Source of the DNA: Larix kaempferi | Lineage: Eukaryota; Streptophyta; Pinopsida; Pinales; Pinaceae | Assembly: GCA_027924585.1 (NCBI GenBank) | Contig: BSBM01000076.1 | Location: 8,837,001 to 8,901,000 of the forward strand | Length of the DNA stretch: 64,000 nucleotides | Direction: 5' to 3' | In this document: positions 34,561 to 47,600 of the stretch, piece after piece | Position numbering within the stretch: the stretch's first letter is position 1 | Layout: the number at the start of each line of letters is the position of its first letter | The notes under the pieces: model-generated | What the model was told of the DNA's origin: nothing | Databases searched by the model: none | The model's input: the letters and a program-made list of their open reading frames with translations, nothing else | Position numbers and translations under genes: made by a program

Positions 34561-34992
34561 TATTTTGATGTTTGGTTTTTTTTTTTAAGTAAGAGATATT
34601 TTTGTATTATATATAAAAAGGAGCGGTTACGTTTGAGCATAAATAGGCCGAAGCTCTGTAAATATTCTGCATGACTGGGCACTCCGGCCAGACAAAAAGG
34701 ACAGATGGTGGGACCCTTTTTCCCATATTACAAATAACAACTGTAGGAATCCCCTGAAACAACCTTAAAAAACCCTATTACAACCGAAAAAAAAGGCATA
34801 CAGACGCTGGAGGAATCATCCCAAAAACATCCTCAAAAAACCTCCATAACACCCTATCTACCATCGGACTAATATTTAAGTAGAAACTACACAGACAAGA
34901 CGGAGATACAGAAACCACAGACACCTCGACTAATTAGTAAAAGTAACATAACAACATTATAGAAGAATATAGGGCAGATCCGAAAAGCGGCC

Positions 34993-35508
34993 CTAAAGGT
35001 GATCGACTGGCGTCAGGGCGGGAGCCACAGGAGGACGAAGGCCCATAACATGCAACAAGAGGTCCATCTTCCAATTCAGCTCCATGGAGTCAGCTTGAAG
35101 CGCTGAAAGCCCTAGGCGTGTGTGCAGCCTAGCTTCATTCTTCTCCAGACTGTCCCTGATAACATATCCCACCATGTTTTTCATTACCCAGTAAAGGGAA
35201 ACCATTTGTTCATAAAGACTAAAATGGCCAACAGTGTTCCGTGGGTCCATGACCCAGTTCTCCAATTGCCGACATTCCTTCTGCAGGATTTCTTTATCCA
35301 TCATTTTCCAAAGCTATTGTTCAACGTTCTGAATTTCCTTCTGGACTGCCGAAGGTAGATCTAGTTTGAAAATCCTGGCTTCCCAATGAGATTTCTGATG
35401 AGTGCGGGAGATTCTGTTTCTATCCTCCATAGGGCTATCAGCTATGTTACGCTTCTGGCGATGACCATAAGTGGAGTGTCGGCCCTTCTCCTGATCCTGG
35501 TCACCCAT
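34993..35508 (-). pseudogene. LINE-2 third ORF downstream of RNase H, unknown function
   Basis: ATG at 35508-35506 (MGDQDQEKGRHSTYGHRQKR, basic). It continues through IFKLDLPSAVQKEIQNVEQ, an in-frame TAG near 35314, then MMDKEILQKECRQLENWVMD, YEQMVSLYWVMKNMVGYV and NWKMDLLLHVMGLRPPVAP to the stop at 34993. From the WV pair to PP-x-AP, 79 residues align with the LINE-1 ORF without any gap, including W-V, D, N, G, S-x-Y, M, W-V, K-[IM]-D, G and PP-x-AP. A single nonsense codon is the only break seen. No known domain recognised. Confidence 0.72.
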
Positions 35509-35857
35509 TTTGCAAACTCCCTTGATTTTTCCTTTCTCCATTAACAGGATAATGCAGGAAAAATGCATGCAAAGCAAAATTGCACAACTACGTCCATGGG
35601 AACCACCATTCCGGTCCTTATAAGGTAAGTTTCCATCTCGAAACATAATGAGCACCATACCTTCCATTAAAGGTTTCGTGTACTGCACAATCCTTTGCAT
35701 ATATCCTCCATGCGCATAACTAGATCTATCACTTTCAAAATTCATGGCAACAACTATTTCCATCAACCTGGATAAGACTAATAACATGAACTGGATTAAA
35801 TAAGGAGTCCCTCCATGGGCTACCATTCTCGGCCTTCCAAGACTGGACGAGATGTCA

Positions 35858-38800
35858 CCTATCAGGGCTAGGCTCATCCTGACGTTGGGCTATCATATCT
35901 GCATGATGCCGCATGATATCTTGGGATAAAGTGTCCTTACACCTGTCCCTGGCTGTAGGATCGGGCAGGTTTTCCAACGAGTCAACATAAATAGACATGT
36001 GATTCTCACTCCTGAGGTTCGCCAATTTGTTCCCATTGCGTTTAACCTGGGAGAAGGTTAGGGCCATCCTTGGGGTTAAAATCATCGCCAACTTCTCTAG
36101 TCGCCCTTCTAAAATCCATGAAGACGCAACCTTAGAGCTTGGTTTTCTGTGATGAATCTCCATCACCATGTGGAGGATGATTTTAGAGTTTCTCTCAACG
36201 ATGAGTGGGGTCTAGTTATGAGCACCTGCAATCCGTATGCCCTGGAGTAACCCTTCTAATTCCACAACATTGTTGGACTCAGTTCCAAGGAAATCAATTT
36301 TAAAACATAACATCTCTCCTGCATGATTTCTAATCACACAACCAAAACCTGCCGAACCCGGGTTGCCTTTTGAGGCACCATCAAAATTCATTTTGAAGAA
36401 ACCATTCGGAGGGGGAGACCAAGACTCAGGGATTTTGCTGGTCATGAGTGGTTTCCGAGGTTTTCCATAGCACTGAATCGAGACCGAAATTCCCCAAGCC
36501 TGTAGAATGATGGTTTCCTCCATGTTGGCCTCCCAATCAGAGTTATCCCAAGGATGCATCTTTACAGTTTCAAGCATCTTGTTGCTAATGGAATTCCAAA
36601 ATCTATCCACGGAATCAACCTTTTCTCAGAAGGTTCTGGAGTTTCTCTCCCTCCAGACTTCCCAAACCAAAAAATATGGAAATATTTGCCAGAGTCGGTT
36701 CACCATGGGATTCTGGAAGGGGTCTTTAGTCCATTCGCATATGGTCTGGACCGGATTGCTATGGTGTCGGTCAGTTCTTTTGAAGGAAATTGTGCCACAG
36801 TCCCACAGATTAGCAACAAAGGGGCATGAGTCGAGGAGGTGGTCCAAAGTTTCTTCCTCCATATCGCACATGCAGCACTGGTAAGGTCAGTGCAAACCCC
36901 TCTTTTGAATATTTTCTCTCGTAAGGATTCCACGTTTAATTAAAAGCCAGATGAAAGTTGATATTTTAGGACATAATTTTGCATCCCATAATTTTCCCCA
37001 TTTCATGTTCGGGTCCTGGTTATTGTATCCAGTCCAGAGATTATAGGCTTCTTTGATTGAGAAAGTGCCTTTAGGTTCTAAGCCCCAACGGAGTTTTTCC
37101 TCTCCCAGGTGAACCCTGATTCTTCGATTTCTTAGCGTTTATTCAATTATGGTAATTTCCTCTTTGGGGCCGAATTGTTCCCACCAGTCACGCGAATCCC
37201 AAACCCTATACTCTTGATCAATGTTGGTTTTTTGCCAAAGATATTTAACCATGATTTTATCGTGGTTGATACATTCCTGAATGATTTGGGGTGCTTCAAT
37301 GTCTCCTGCCAGGGGAGGTAGCTATTTCTAAGAGTCTTCCCAAGCTTTTTCTCTTTGACCGTTTCTAATATCCCATAAATTGTTTTCATGCACAAGACTT
37401 CAACCCTGGGCATCGGTTTTCCATATATGGGATCCCGACACATTCTTCGAAAAGCGAATGAGGTTTCCTTTCTCCCATCCCTCAGCGTATTTAATGTGCC
37501 ATGGTTTTTCCCAGGTCTCCTGACTATGAGTGACCCAGCGCCACCATATCTTAGCCCCGGTAACATGGTTAAATTTTTCAAGGTCATGGAGGTTGAGACC
37601 TCCATGTTTCTTTGGAGAGCAGATAGTTTCCCATTTTACCAAGGCCCATTTCCTATGTTCCCTAGGACCATTCCACAGGAATTTGTGTTGTATGTTTTGT
37701 ATCTCCTTTAGTGTTGCTTTAGGGGCCGCCATGGCTGAGAACAGGTACATAGGCATAGCTTGCAGCATAGACTTAACCAAAACCAAACAACTAGCAAAAT
37801 TGAGAGGCCTGAGAGTTCAATTTGACAAATTTTTCCTCATTTTATCTAAGATTTCACTCCAAGACCCATAATGAGCCATGGAATCCACCAAGGGGGTGCC
37901 AGGTATTTGGATGGAAGGGAGCTCTCTTGGAAGCCCAGGATGGGACAAGTGTTTCGTCTTGTGATCTTGGGGGTGTTGAAGAAGAAGACCTAGGACTTTT
38001 GTTCATTCACTTCTAATCCGGAAGCATTGCCAAAGATTGTTAAACAAAGGTGAATCTTCATAGCTTCCTAAACTGAAGGGTGCCTAATCAACATAGTATC
38101 ATCTACAAACTGTTGGTGGGTTTGAGGATCTGCTCTTGGGTGGATGAGAAGTCCTTTCATATCATGTTTGCCTTGCATCGCCTTGATAGTTCTGCCTAAA
38201 CCCCCAGTCATGATGAACAGAAAGAGGGATAGAGGGTCTCCTTGACGAATACCCCTTGAGGGTTTAAGTAAGCATGTCAGAACACCATTGAGAAGAATGG
38301 AGAAGAAGGCATAGGAGATTATATTCATGATCCAAAAAATCCATTCCTCCGAAAAACCAAAGGCGCCGAGCATGCCCTTCATGAATTGCCAATTTAGTTT
38401 GTCGTAAGCTTTAGCTATGTCGAGTTTCAACATCATTTCGGGGATCTTCTCTTTTTTGAGGGAGTGTAAATATTCATGGACCAGGATAATACCATCCATG
38501 ATTTCCCCCCCTTCCACAAACCCAGATTGCTCCGGGGAGATGAGCCCAGGAATAACCAGTTTGAGGCGGTTGGCTATAACCTTGGTGACAATCTTATAGA
38601 TAACATTACAGAGGGCTATGGGGCGGAATTTTCCATGGGCATCAGCTCCCTCAATCTTAGGGATAAGAGAAAGAAAAGTGGCATTAAAAGCAGGAAGGAT
38701 TTTCCTGGACAATCTAGAAGATTCCACAATTTGCCACACTTCTAGCTTAATGAGGTCCCAGAAGTAGTGAAAGAAATTGGTAGTGAACCCATCCGGTCCA

Positions 38801-40166
38801 GGGGCTTTCCCATCCACCATCTGATGGATTGCTTCTTCAACTTCTGTCATTGTTATCGGCTTCATCAGGAGATAGTTTTGATCTTGAGAGACCAGAGCAG
38901 GGATATATTGAGTTATCAGTTCAATATCCCTACTCATGTCGAGATTCATTTCAGTCATGATATCTTGAAAAAAGTTGCTAATTTCCCCCGCAATCTCCTC
39001 TTGTGTTTCCAATCTTTCACCCTCAAAGTTTTTTTATCCCGAGGATCCTGTTTTGCATTATGTTTTGAATGAGAATTTGTGTTCCTTTCCCCATCTTGAC
39101 GCCAGTTAACTTGAGATTTTTGAAGCCATAAAATTTACTCTTGACGCTCCCTTTCTTGTAGCTTGCTATAAACATTGGCTTTCTCATTCTAAAGTTCAGT
39201 GGTGTACCCTGTTTTTATGCCAATTTTCTGAATTTCATCCAGTCTGGTTTCAAGGATTTTTTTTATCTTCAATTATATTCCCAAACCCCTCTCTGTTCCA
39301 TTTCTTTATTTTTTCCTTAAGGGTCTTTAATCTCTGTTGGAACTTGTACATGTTGTGGCCCTCGCTTGAGCTTAGGTCAGACCACCATTGTGTTACTTTC
39401 TCCTTAAAATCTAGATGGCCTAACCAGAATTGTTCGAATCTGAAGGGGTTTTTTGAATTGAGAGCCTAATCCGCTCCACCAGAATTCCACAGGCCAGTGG
39501 TCTTAGCCAACCGCGGGGAGAATAGAGGTAGAAATTTCACTTCCAAATTCCATTATTGACTCAGAAATAAGAAATCGATCTAGTCAATAGGCAATGTGGG
39601 GATCCCCTTTGCGTTTATTATTCCCTGTGAATCTACCTTCCCCATGAATAACATCTACTAATTTAACATCTTCAATAGTATCCCTAAAGCGACTGCACTC
39701 TTCTTCCGCCCAATTTTTCCTCTAAGGATGTGATGAGGTTAAAGTCACCACCCATGATCCAGTTTTGATCTTTGGCGCCATCTCCCAATCTCCTTAAGGA
39801 GTAAATGAAGGAAATTTTCTCCTGCGGAGTATGGGGGCCATAGACATTGGTTAATAGACTTGAAACTAGGAACCCGGTGACCACAAAGTCTGCTAAGAGA
39901 AAACAATGATTCCCATGAAAACCTGATAGGCTTACTCTGGTGGGATCCCACAGGATTCCCAACCCTCCTACCATTCCCTTGGCATCAATTCCCATCCCTT
40001 CACTACCCTTCCAGTTCTTTTTACCAATTTCCTGAAGCTGTCCTGCCGAGCATTTAGTTTCTTGAAGAAACACAATGGACGGATTTTTCAATCTAATATT
40101 TTTTCGAAGGATATTTGCTTTCTGAGGGCTGTTAAGACCTCTTATATTCTAGGATACAATATTCAT
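35858..40166 (-). pseudogene. LINE-2 ORF2, endonuclease / reverse transcriptase / RNase H
   Basis: ATG at 40166. The frame reads MNIVS-stop-NIRGLNSPQK, with TAG where Trp is expected, then FLQETKCS and WIMGGDFNLITSLEEK (endonuclease). The RT block at 38068-39012 is one open 314-residue segment with GKAPGPDGFTTNFFHYFW, LKLDIAKAYDKLNW, GIRQGDPLSLFLFI and QQFVDDTMLI (FVDD kept). After 37786 the thumb region (LFSAMAAPKA, KHGGLNLHDL) follows. A zf-RVT segment (CDMEEETLDHLLDSCPF, 36626-36871) and an RNase H (MNFDGASKGNPGSAGFG, SNNVVELEGLLQGI; C-terminal part to about 35858) complete it. Frameshifts near 39680, 38060, 37140 and 36200 inactivate it. Confidence 0.9.
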
Positions 40167-40181
40167 TAAAAAATAATAAAT

Positions 40182-41476
40182 TTATAACCCTAGAGCAACC
40201 CTTATGGTAGGGTATTGACCTGATTCAACCAACTTTAAACTTGCTGCAACAATGCGTTGCCGATTGGGTTTCCTTCCTGGTTTCCTGATGCTTTCTTCAT
40301 GTTTCCTCTTGTAGTATCTATGATATCCCGGGTGAATGCCAAGACGATTGGAATCTCTTGCTTTGATAATGGCCTCTTTAAGAAGGGAAGCTTGCTCCTG
40401 TGGGACATACCCTTTTTCTGGATCTTCACAGGCTTGTTCTATTCCATCAAGATCTAGAGCTCCAATGTCCACATCTTCAATGTCTTCTCCAGTTTCTCCT
40501 CTTGTATCATCACTAGGGTTTTGATCAAATGTAGGTATGGTTACCTTGGAATCTTCCATCCCCTTTTTCTGATTGCTCAGATCTGGTTGGTCCTTGGGTG
40601 GTAGTGAAACATCCTCCTCTGATTGTTCTCTTAGGGCATCAAATTGATTGGAGGTTAATTTTTTTTTGGATTTTTCCATATTGTCCTGTTTCCTACCCCC
40701 TCTTTTTCAACTGGTAACCTTAGTGAACCCTTGATCCTTACTTTCCCCTTCCTTCTTAGGAGGGGGTTTTGGGTTATTCATAGGGAAATCTCTAAAAATA
40801 TGTCCGTGGATGTGGCATCGACGACATCTGAACGGGATTTGTTCATAATCTAGATATTGAACCTAGTCTTCATCCTCCCATATCATCTTGATGGCTTCTG
40901 GTAAATCTTTAGATATGTCCATATAAACACCTATCCTGGAATAGGCAGTGTACCTTTGAGTCTTGGGTTGCTCTGATATCTTGATAAAGGATCCTAGGTT
41001 GTTCCCAATGTCCTCCAGAATTTCAGAGTCCCAGTATTCGTCGGGGAGGGAGTAAAGTCTGATCCATACCGTGGAAACCCTCATATCCTCTTTCTCTGGG
41101 AAGAACTTCTCCTTCCAAGGCCTCAAAAGGAGACACACAGAGTGGAGAAGTAAGGGCCCCCATCAAGAACCTTATTTCGGTCTTCCAAACTTATGAAGGA
41201 GACGGTGAAAAAACCCTTTGAACCCAGTTGGAGATCATAATGTCCTCTTGGATTCCAAGTCAAATTTATCCACCAAAATAGGGTTTTCTCCGAAGGGAGC
41301 ATGCCCACAAATTTTTCGATGAGCACGTGATCCTGCATGAATTGGATCTTTTCCTTTAACTTGCTAGATCTTATCTGCATAGAAGGAATTGAGATCGACT
41401 TGGGGATGCATTGTCCCAGATTTCTCCCTGAAGAGGAGTCTGGGGAATCATGGGATACCATTCCCTTTCCACCCAT
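40182..41476 (-). pseudogene. LINE-2 ORF1, RNA-binding protein with zinc knuckle
   Basis: Open pieces 41476-41123, 41138-40863 and 40679-40182 give the DUF4283-like region (HYDLQLGSKGFFTVSFISLE, then TVWIRLYSLPDEYWDSEIL). A degraded knuckle reads CRRCHIHGHIFRDF, with Phe where the last Cys is expected. An acidic segment (EDIEDVDIGALDLDGIEQ) and the tail GQYPTIRVALGL follow. A frameshift lies near 41130 and a stop near 40861. The tail ends 16 bases before the ORF2 ATG, unlike the ATGA overlap in LINE-1. The true start may be upstream (ATG 41520) in another frame. Confidence 0.8.
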
Positions 41477-41669
41477 TCCATCCAGCGAGATCGGGATCGC
41501 CCCGATCTGAAGTTACTCATGAGAATTTGTAGGGGGGATTGAGAACCTCCCCCCAGATTTGCAGCCGTGGTCGTCGTCAGTCCTTCCGCCTTTAGAGATC
41601 ACCGTAAACCCTCTTCGCGTGTTCACCTTAGATAAATTCAAGTCATTGGTCTACTATTTTGATGTTTGG

Positions 41670-43444
41670 GTTATTATTTAGTTTCTTTCATTGTTTTATT
41701 TTTATATTAATTTTAGTTTTTCTATATTATTATTATATTAATATATTGTTGATGACTTTCATTTAGTAAAGATTTCAGTATTTTTTGAATTTTTTTAAAT
41801 CTTGATGATGGACTATGTATTATAGATTCGTTGAAACATCAATGATTTACTCTCAAACATAATAATTTTAATTGGTAATATTGATCATTAAAATATGACC
41901 TTTAAAATATCGAGAATTAAGTCCTTAAACACACTTATACATCTTGTGAACATACTAGTTTTACCACCTTGAAATATTTTGTGATGAAATCCAAAGGCAT
42001 CACCATGTAAACTTTGAAATAAAAATCTTATTAAAATTACATGAACTTTGAGACAATATTTATTCACCTTAGGCACCGTATTTCATTTAATATGCACATA
42101 ATGAGATAAATAAATACATTATTAAATGCACACCCTTTGAAAAGTTCAAATATTAATATGGAAAATAAATCTCTTGTCAGAAAAGTTGAAAGTCATAAAA
42201 GATAAAAAGTCACACTTTGTTCTAATTTTTTGTTTGTCTCCCCAAAAGGCCTCTTCAAGCTATATAAAAGATTGAGTTAGGGTACTCATTAATGATCTTT
42301 TGTTGAAAGTAAGTCAAGTTGGAGAAAATGTGACTATTTATTCTTGCAAACCTTGAGGACCAAGAGATTAAATTTTAATGTCAACAGGTGGACCTATGTT
42401 AAGCCTCAGGGCATGGAGGATCATCTCAACTCTATGGTGAGGCATATTGTGTAATTGTCTTTTCAAATCTTAATAAAATAGTTCTTTTGTACTCCCACTT
42501 GTGATAAATCTTGCATTTCATTGGCCTGCAATTAATTAATTTTATGAATTTTTGGGTTTTCATTAATCTAGACACATTTATTTTAGTTTAAAAAACTCAC
42601 TAAAAATCAAATCATTCGACCCACCCATTGTAACACTTCGATTTTAATTAGGCATTGACAATAGTATAATGATTAATAATTATTCCATTAAGATATGTAA
42701 ATAAAAAAGAGAATATACATTTATTAAAAAACTTAGATTAATTAATTAAGATAGATTATTAACTTTAAATAGGTATTAGGTGCATGGATGAAAAGTGGCG
42801 TCATCCATGCAAAATTATAAAAATGAATAAAATAAGGAAATTAAAATAATAAAAGGGGAAATACGCTAAGGGAAATGTGTCCTTCTAGCTTGTTGATAGG
42901 TGTTGTTGGTTTTGTTTTTTACTCTTTTTCTCGAGTTGGTGAGTTCATTAATGGTAGGGAAAGGGCAAGGATGAGGAGATTTTTGGGCTATGAGGGAGAT
43001 GGAGAAGAGTGAGGTTACACATGCCTGTCATAGGGTTAATTATTTAGGGCTCAAGGGCCTTAGATTCTGTTGGGGGTTTGGTTGGGCGGAGAGTCATTCC
43101 CCCAACTGTGGTTCATGTTGTTGGTTAGCATACCTAATTTCCGTGAGTTGGACTTGGGCTAGCGATTCAAGCTAGGGGTGTGGGCCTACATTTCATGTAA
43201 GTGATGTTTCCTAACTCCTAAATGGTTAGTAAGTTAGAAATTGATTTATTTTCTGGTATTGTACTGGTTACAATGTTGTAATATATGTTTGTTTGTTTTC
43301 TAGAAACAAAATATTATTTCATCTATAGTTGAAGAGTGTTGTTTATGCTAATTGTATGGGTAATTAGGGTATTTACATAATTTAGGGTATGGCATCTGGT
43401 ATTGCAACTAGAACAAAATGGGATAAACTTGGGATAAACCGATT
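41670..43444. other. Intergenic sequence, no gene recognised
   Basis: 1.8 kb of A+T-rich DNA between the two LINE insertions. The 61-residue frame at 42990-43175 has no recognisable feature. No LTR ends, TIRs or tails were found. Confidence 0.5.
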
Positions 43445-44600
43445 GTTCAATTAGGTCTTCCTAGACTTGGGAGATGTCGACAGTCTTGGTTTCTCCAGAG
43501 AGAGTTTCTTTCCTAAGATTCTTTTCCAAGATTTCTGGATCTTCTTTTGTAGAATCCAAAGTGTGGAACTTGTTGGGGGTCGCAATCGAGCGAGGTTTGG
43601 GCATATCCAAATGGGTATTGCGTCCCTGTTGTCTCCTGCTTTTCACTTTGGTGAATCCTTCATGATCGCGTCCCTCCTTCGAAGCAACTTTGGGGTTAGG
43701 AGCTTCAGCATTTTGTGGGCAGTTTCTACTAAAGTGACCATGAGCATGGAATCGTCGACATTGGAACGAGACATTTTCATAATCGAGTGGTTGGATCCAT
43801 TCCTCCTCATCCCATGTGAGATCGATAGCTTCCAAGATCTCATGGGATAGGTTCATATAGACACATATCCGAGCATAAGAAGTATAGCGTTGTTCTTTGG
43901 TGAGTTATGCCACTTTCATAAATTATCCAAGAGTATTACCTATATCCCTTAGTATTTCCAGATCCTAGTACTCACATGGAAGAGAGTAGAGTCAGATCCA
44001 TACTGGTGCTATGCTCATATCCTATGTATCCGGGTTAAATATTTCTTTCCACGAGATGAGATACAATCCTGAAGAAAAAAATAAATAGGGACCTCCTTCC
44101 AAAACCCAATCCCTATCTTCTTGATTGAAGAAGATAATCATGAAGAAACACTTTGATCCCAGCTGTAAGTTGTAGTGACCTTTAGGGTTCCAGGTGGATT
44201 TGATCCATTTAAGGAGATCTTTCTCTTTTGGCCATATCCCAATAAAACTACCAATTAGGGCTTTCTCCTTCCATAGTTCAACTCCTTCCCGCAGCTTCTC
44301 CGATTTGATTTGGAGAGCTGGAATCCCAGTCGATCTGGGAATACACCCTCCAGGATTTCGTTTCTTCCCTTGAGGGTATTTGGAGCCATAACCCTCACCC
44401 ACTTCATCCATGTTGTCCACCGATTTTTCCTTTGAAGCCCCGTCGATTTTGTTTTTCGGGAGCGATGAAGGTGGAGGGGTAAGGCCACCCTCACGCGGGC
44501 CCATTTTTTCATACCGACGACCTGCAGGTTCAGAGTGTCGGCTCAGCAGCGACAGGAAAAAAACTTGTGGAGCGAAAAAAAATTCAAAACCCTAGCTGTC
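43445..44600 (-). mobile_element. ORF1-only LINE remnant of the LINE-1 family (LINE-3)
   Basis: The minus strand encodes only an ORF1. 44504-44022 reads MGPREGGLTPPPSSLPK, then GGCIPRSTGIPALQIKS, ELWKEKALIGSFIGIW and HYNLQLGSKCFF. 43856-43461 reads MNLSHEILEAIDLTWDEE with a near-complete zinc knuckle, where FQCRRFHAHGHFSRNC has Phe at the second Cys. The wording is much closer to LINE-1 than to LINE-2. It stops near 43445, before the ORF1 tail and all of ORF2, with no poly(A) end. LINE copies normally lose the 5' end. This one has kept 5' sequence and lost the 3' end, so a later deletion or rearrangement is likely. Confidence 0.8.
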
Positions 44601-47600
44601 ACAACCTTAATATAGTGTATGAATTCCCAATAAGCTATTTTCCAAACCTCCCATTTTTAAGCTACCCTCTAAGAAAAAAATATAACTTGCTTATCTATTT
44701 ATAAATACGAATACCACTTTTTCCTTTCTTTTGTTGACAATCAAAATCTAAATTATGTCATTTGATTTAGAATTTTTAGAGTTAATTAGAAACTTGCAAG
44801 GGTTATTACAAATAAGGAGATACACTAACAACAATAGAAATCGCATTAATGAATCATCACACATATCATTAGAACTAATCCATTAAAGACTACTTTTTCT
44901 TAGATAAATTGAGGTGGTGTTTGTATCCATGTCCTAGAAATTTTCAAAAGCATTCAAAATGTTGTAAAATTGGTTTAGCACCATCATTGAATGAAAAATA
45001 CAAGATATAAAATAGTAGAATATCTACATCTTAGGTCAAACATTCCTTGTACATATTATATATAATCATGATGGAAATGAAGTATCATGTTCTGAGTAAA
45101 TCATATATTCTCCATACATAACTAGATCCATTTATGGATGATGATATCAATTACACATAAAAAATAATTACCAAAAAAACAGTTTACTTCTGAATGACCC
45201 TTACAAAAAACCAAATACCGTAAAACAAATACCAAACCCAAAAAAATTAGGTTACAGATAAAATTGACGAACTTGGAAATACAAATAAAAAAATATACGA
45301 GTCGTGAGATTCTCAATACAAATAAAATAATTTACCATAATACTTTGGACAACTCTATAGGAAGACAATGCCAAAATAATTGCCATTCCACTATAGCCCC
45401 ACCATTATAATCAATGTGCATTCATTTATATTACAAATGTCCCAAACATTAACAATAGCAGATAAAAAATATGAACATACACACTTTCATGAATGCCTCA
45501 GGTCCAATATGAATAGTACAACAAGATGCTAATGAAAGTATATTTTAATCAACTAAGTCAAATTTAGTTTTAATATATAAAAACCATGTGGCATCTCTCC
45601 ATCAAGAGTAGCAGCCACTGACAACATATAAATGTCATTCGATGGTTTAAACATGAGAAGGCATACAATAAATCATATCTTCTAATCTCTATAACACTTT
45701 CATGAAACCAATACTCCAAGGATAGATAAAAAATCTGACAACGCCGAATGATCCCTATGAATCAAGAGCGCCCTAGAATTCAACAAGACTTAAAAAGAGT
45801 CCATGATAAAAAGCATGATAAAAGGAAAATTTACAGTATAATACTCTATTGTAGTTACTAATAAAAACCATAAAAAGCATGATAAAAAGCACACCACATT
45901 AATTATTGGATAAAATTCATGATGCAATTCTATATTCTCTAATAAATTGCATGTGCGAGTTGCCCCTTCAAGACCTGAGCTTTTGGCTATGGAGATGTTG
46001 CACGAAGATTAAAATGTTGAGAAAACGAAGAATGAAAAGTGGAATCACATAAACCAAAACCTTCACCCTACAAGTGCAATCCGGTGTGGGTGAACTATGA
46101 ATCAATGTAGCCATTATAGAGGACAAAATTGCCCTTGATTTGCCCTCCAATATTGGAAATCTAGGGCTCAAAGAAGGTAGAAACATGAAATTGACTAAAA
46201 ATCTAGGTGAATGGAACCATATGCCTAAATTAAAGGGAGAATGGAGGGAAAAATAACCCTCGAGAGCCTCCATTATTAAAAATCAGGGGAGAAGGAATGA
46301 TTCCACTGGAATCTCTTCAGAAATTTGGGGTGAAAGATAGATTGGAGGGAGATTTTGCTAGGGAGAAAAATAGTTTTTTTTTTTTCGTTTTCCTCATTAA
46401 TATATGGGAGGCTATTCATTTTGGATTTATTTATTTTATAATAAATATTGGGAGAATATATTTCAACTGAAAAAACCCTTTCCATATAAGAAAATAGCCC
46501 ACTAAATTTATGTAACCCCCTAAATTTATCCCATGGGATAAATTTAGCCCCTAAAATTATCCATGGTTATCTAGCTGTGAGACTGTTTATGTTTCCCGTT
46601 ACCTATGATGGCTCAAACTCGTTTATCACTACATTTTGTGCTTGACCCAACTACAAATATTGCTCTTAGCTCTTTCCCATGCATTTTACTTAGGGCCAAC
46701 TACAAATCTTTCTCAATACTCTCTTAAATGCATTATGCTTATGACTTATTTGCATCTATGTTTTCTGAATCTGCTATTAGAATCAACAGAACTCCATTTT
46801 AGCAGAGCACCATGAAAGAATGAGGGATTCTGGAAAAAATTAACCGACTTAAAGCTAGAGATCCTCGACATTCCTGAAAATCCGATCGAACGCCATGGGT
46901 TGGAATCCTTTGACTATTCACTGTATTATTTTGTCTTCATGGGGTTATCCTTTCTCAGAGGTAGACTTTGTTAGCCCAAATTGATAGGAAAATCCCATAC
47001 CAAAATTTAACTTATCAATGAGCTAGCAACTTTACCTCTCTTTTTTCTTTAAACTTTTAATTCTTATAAATTTCTTAAGCCGATTTTTTTGAATTTGGTT
47101 TTATTTCTTTAAAAGATTATGTTGTTCAGAATCTAGTTGGTTGTTGTAAAGCTCATAAGGGTAAAGAAAATGAACAATGCATACATGAACACCATTGGGT
47201 ATTTAGTAAAAAATAACTAAATCATGGCCTTCGTTGGTTCAGTTGTTGTTATTATTATTTAAATTTTAAAGAGAAACATACAAGAACTTTTGTTATATAT
47301 ATGCAATGAATGGTAAAACACTCGGGATATACATGTAGGGTTGTGGAATGGACTGCAATGGCAACTTGTCTAGATATATTGATAGATACTTCTGTGCTAT
47401 TGTCTAGCATGTATATTTTAACGTTCATACTATGCATGCGGTGTTTATGATTTTCAAAATAATACACAGACATAAAGTTTGGGGCAGGGACTTCATGGCT
47501 ATTTATGGCCCCATGTGACCTCGACTTCTTTTAGTGTTATTGTATGTCTAAGTAGCATTTTGTATTTCTATAGTTTGGCAATTTTGATAGAATGCATGGT

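Larger units (their letters stand above)
34576..41654 (-). mobile_element. Full-length L1-type LINE (LINE-2), degenerate
   Basis: A perfect 15-bp target-site duplication TATTTTGATGTTTGG (34561-34575 and 41655-41669) flanks the element. An 11-T run (34576-34586) is its poly(A) tail on the minus strand. ORF1, ORF2 and a third ORF follow in the same order as in LINE-1. Protein-level similarity to LINE-1 is clear but nucleotide divergence is large, so this is a different family. It points toward LINE-1, tail to tail, with the Penelope-like element between. Confidence 0.94.

Noticed and set aside
41670-43444. Possible gene in the 42.9-43.2 kb region (61-residue frame)
   Set aside because: A single short frame, no splice context or similarity, A+T-rich flanks.
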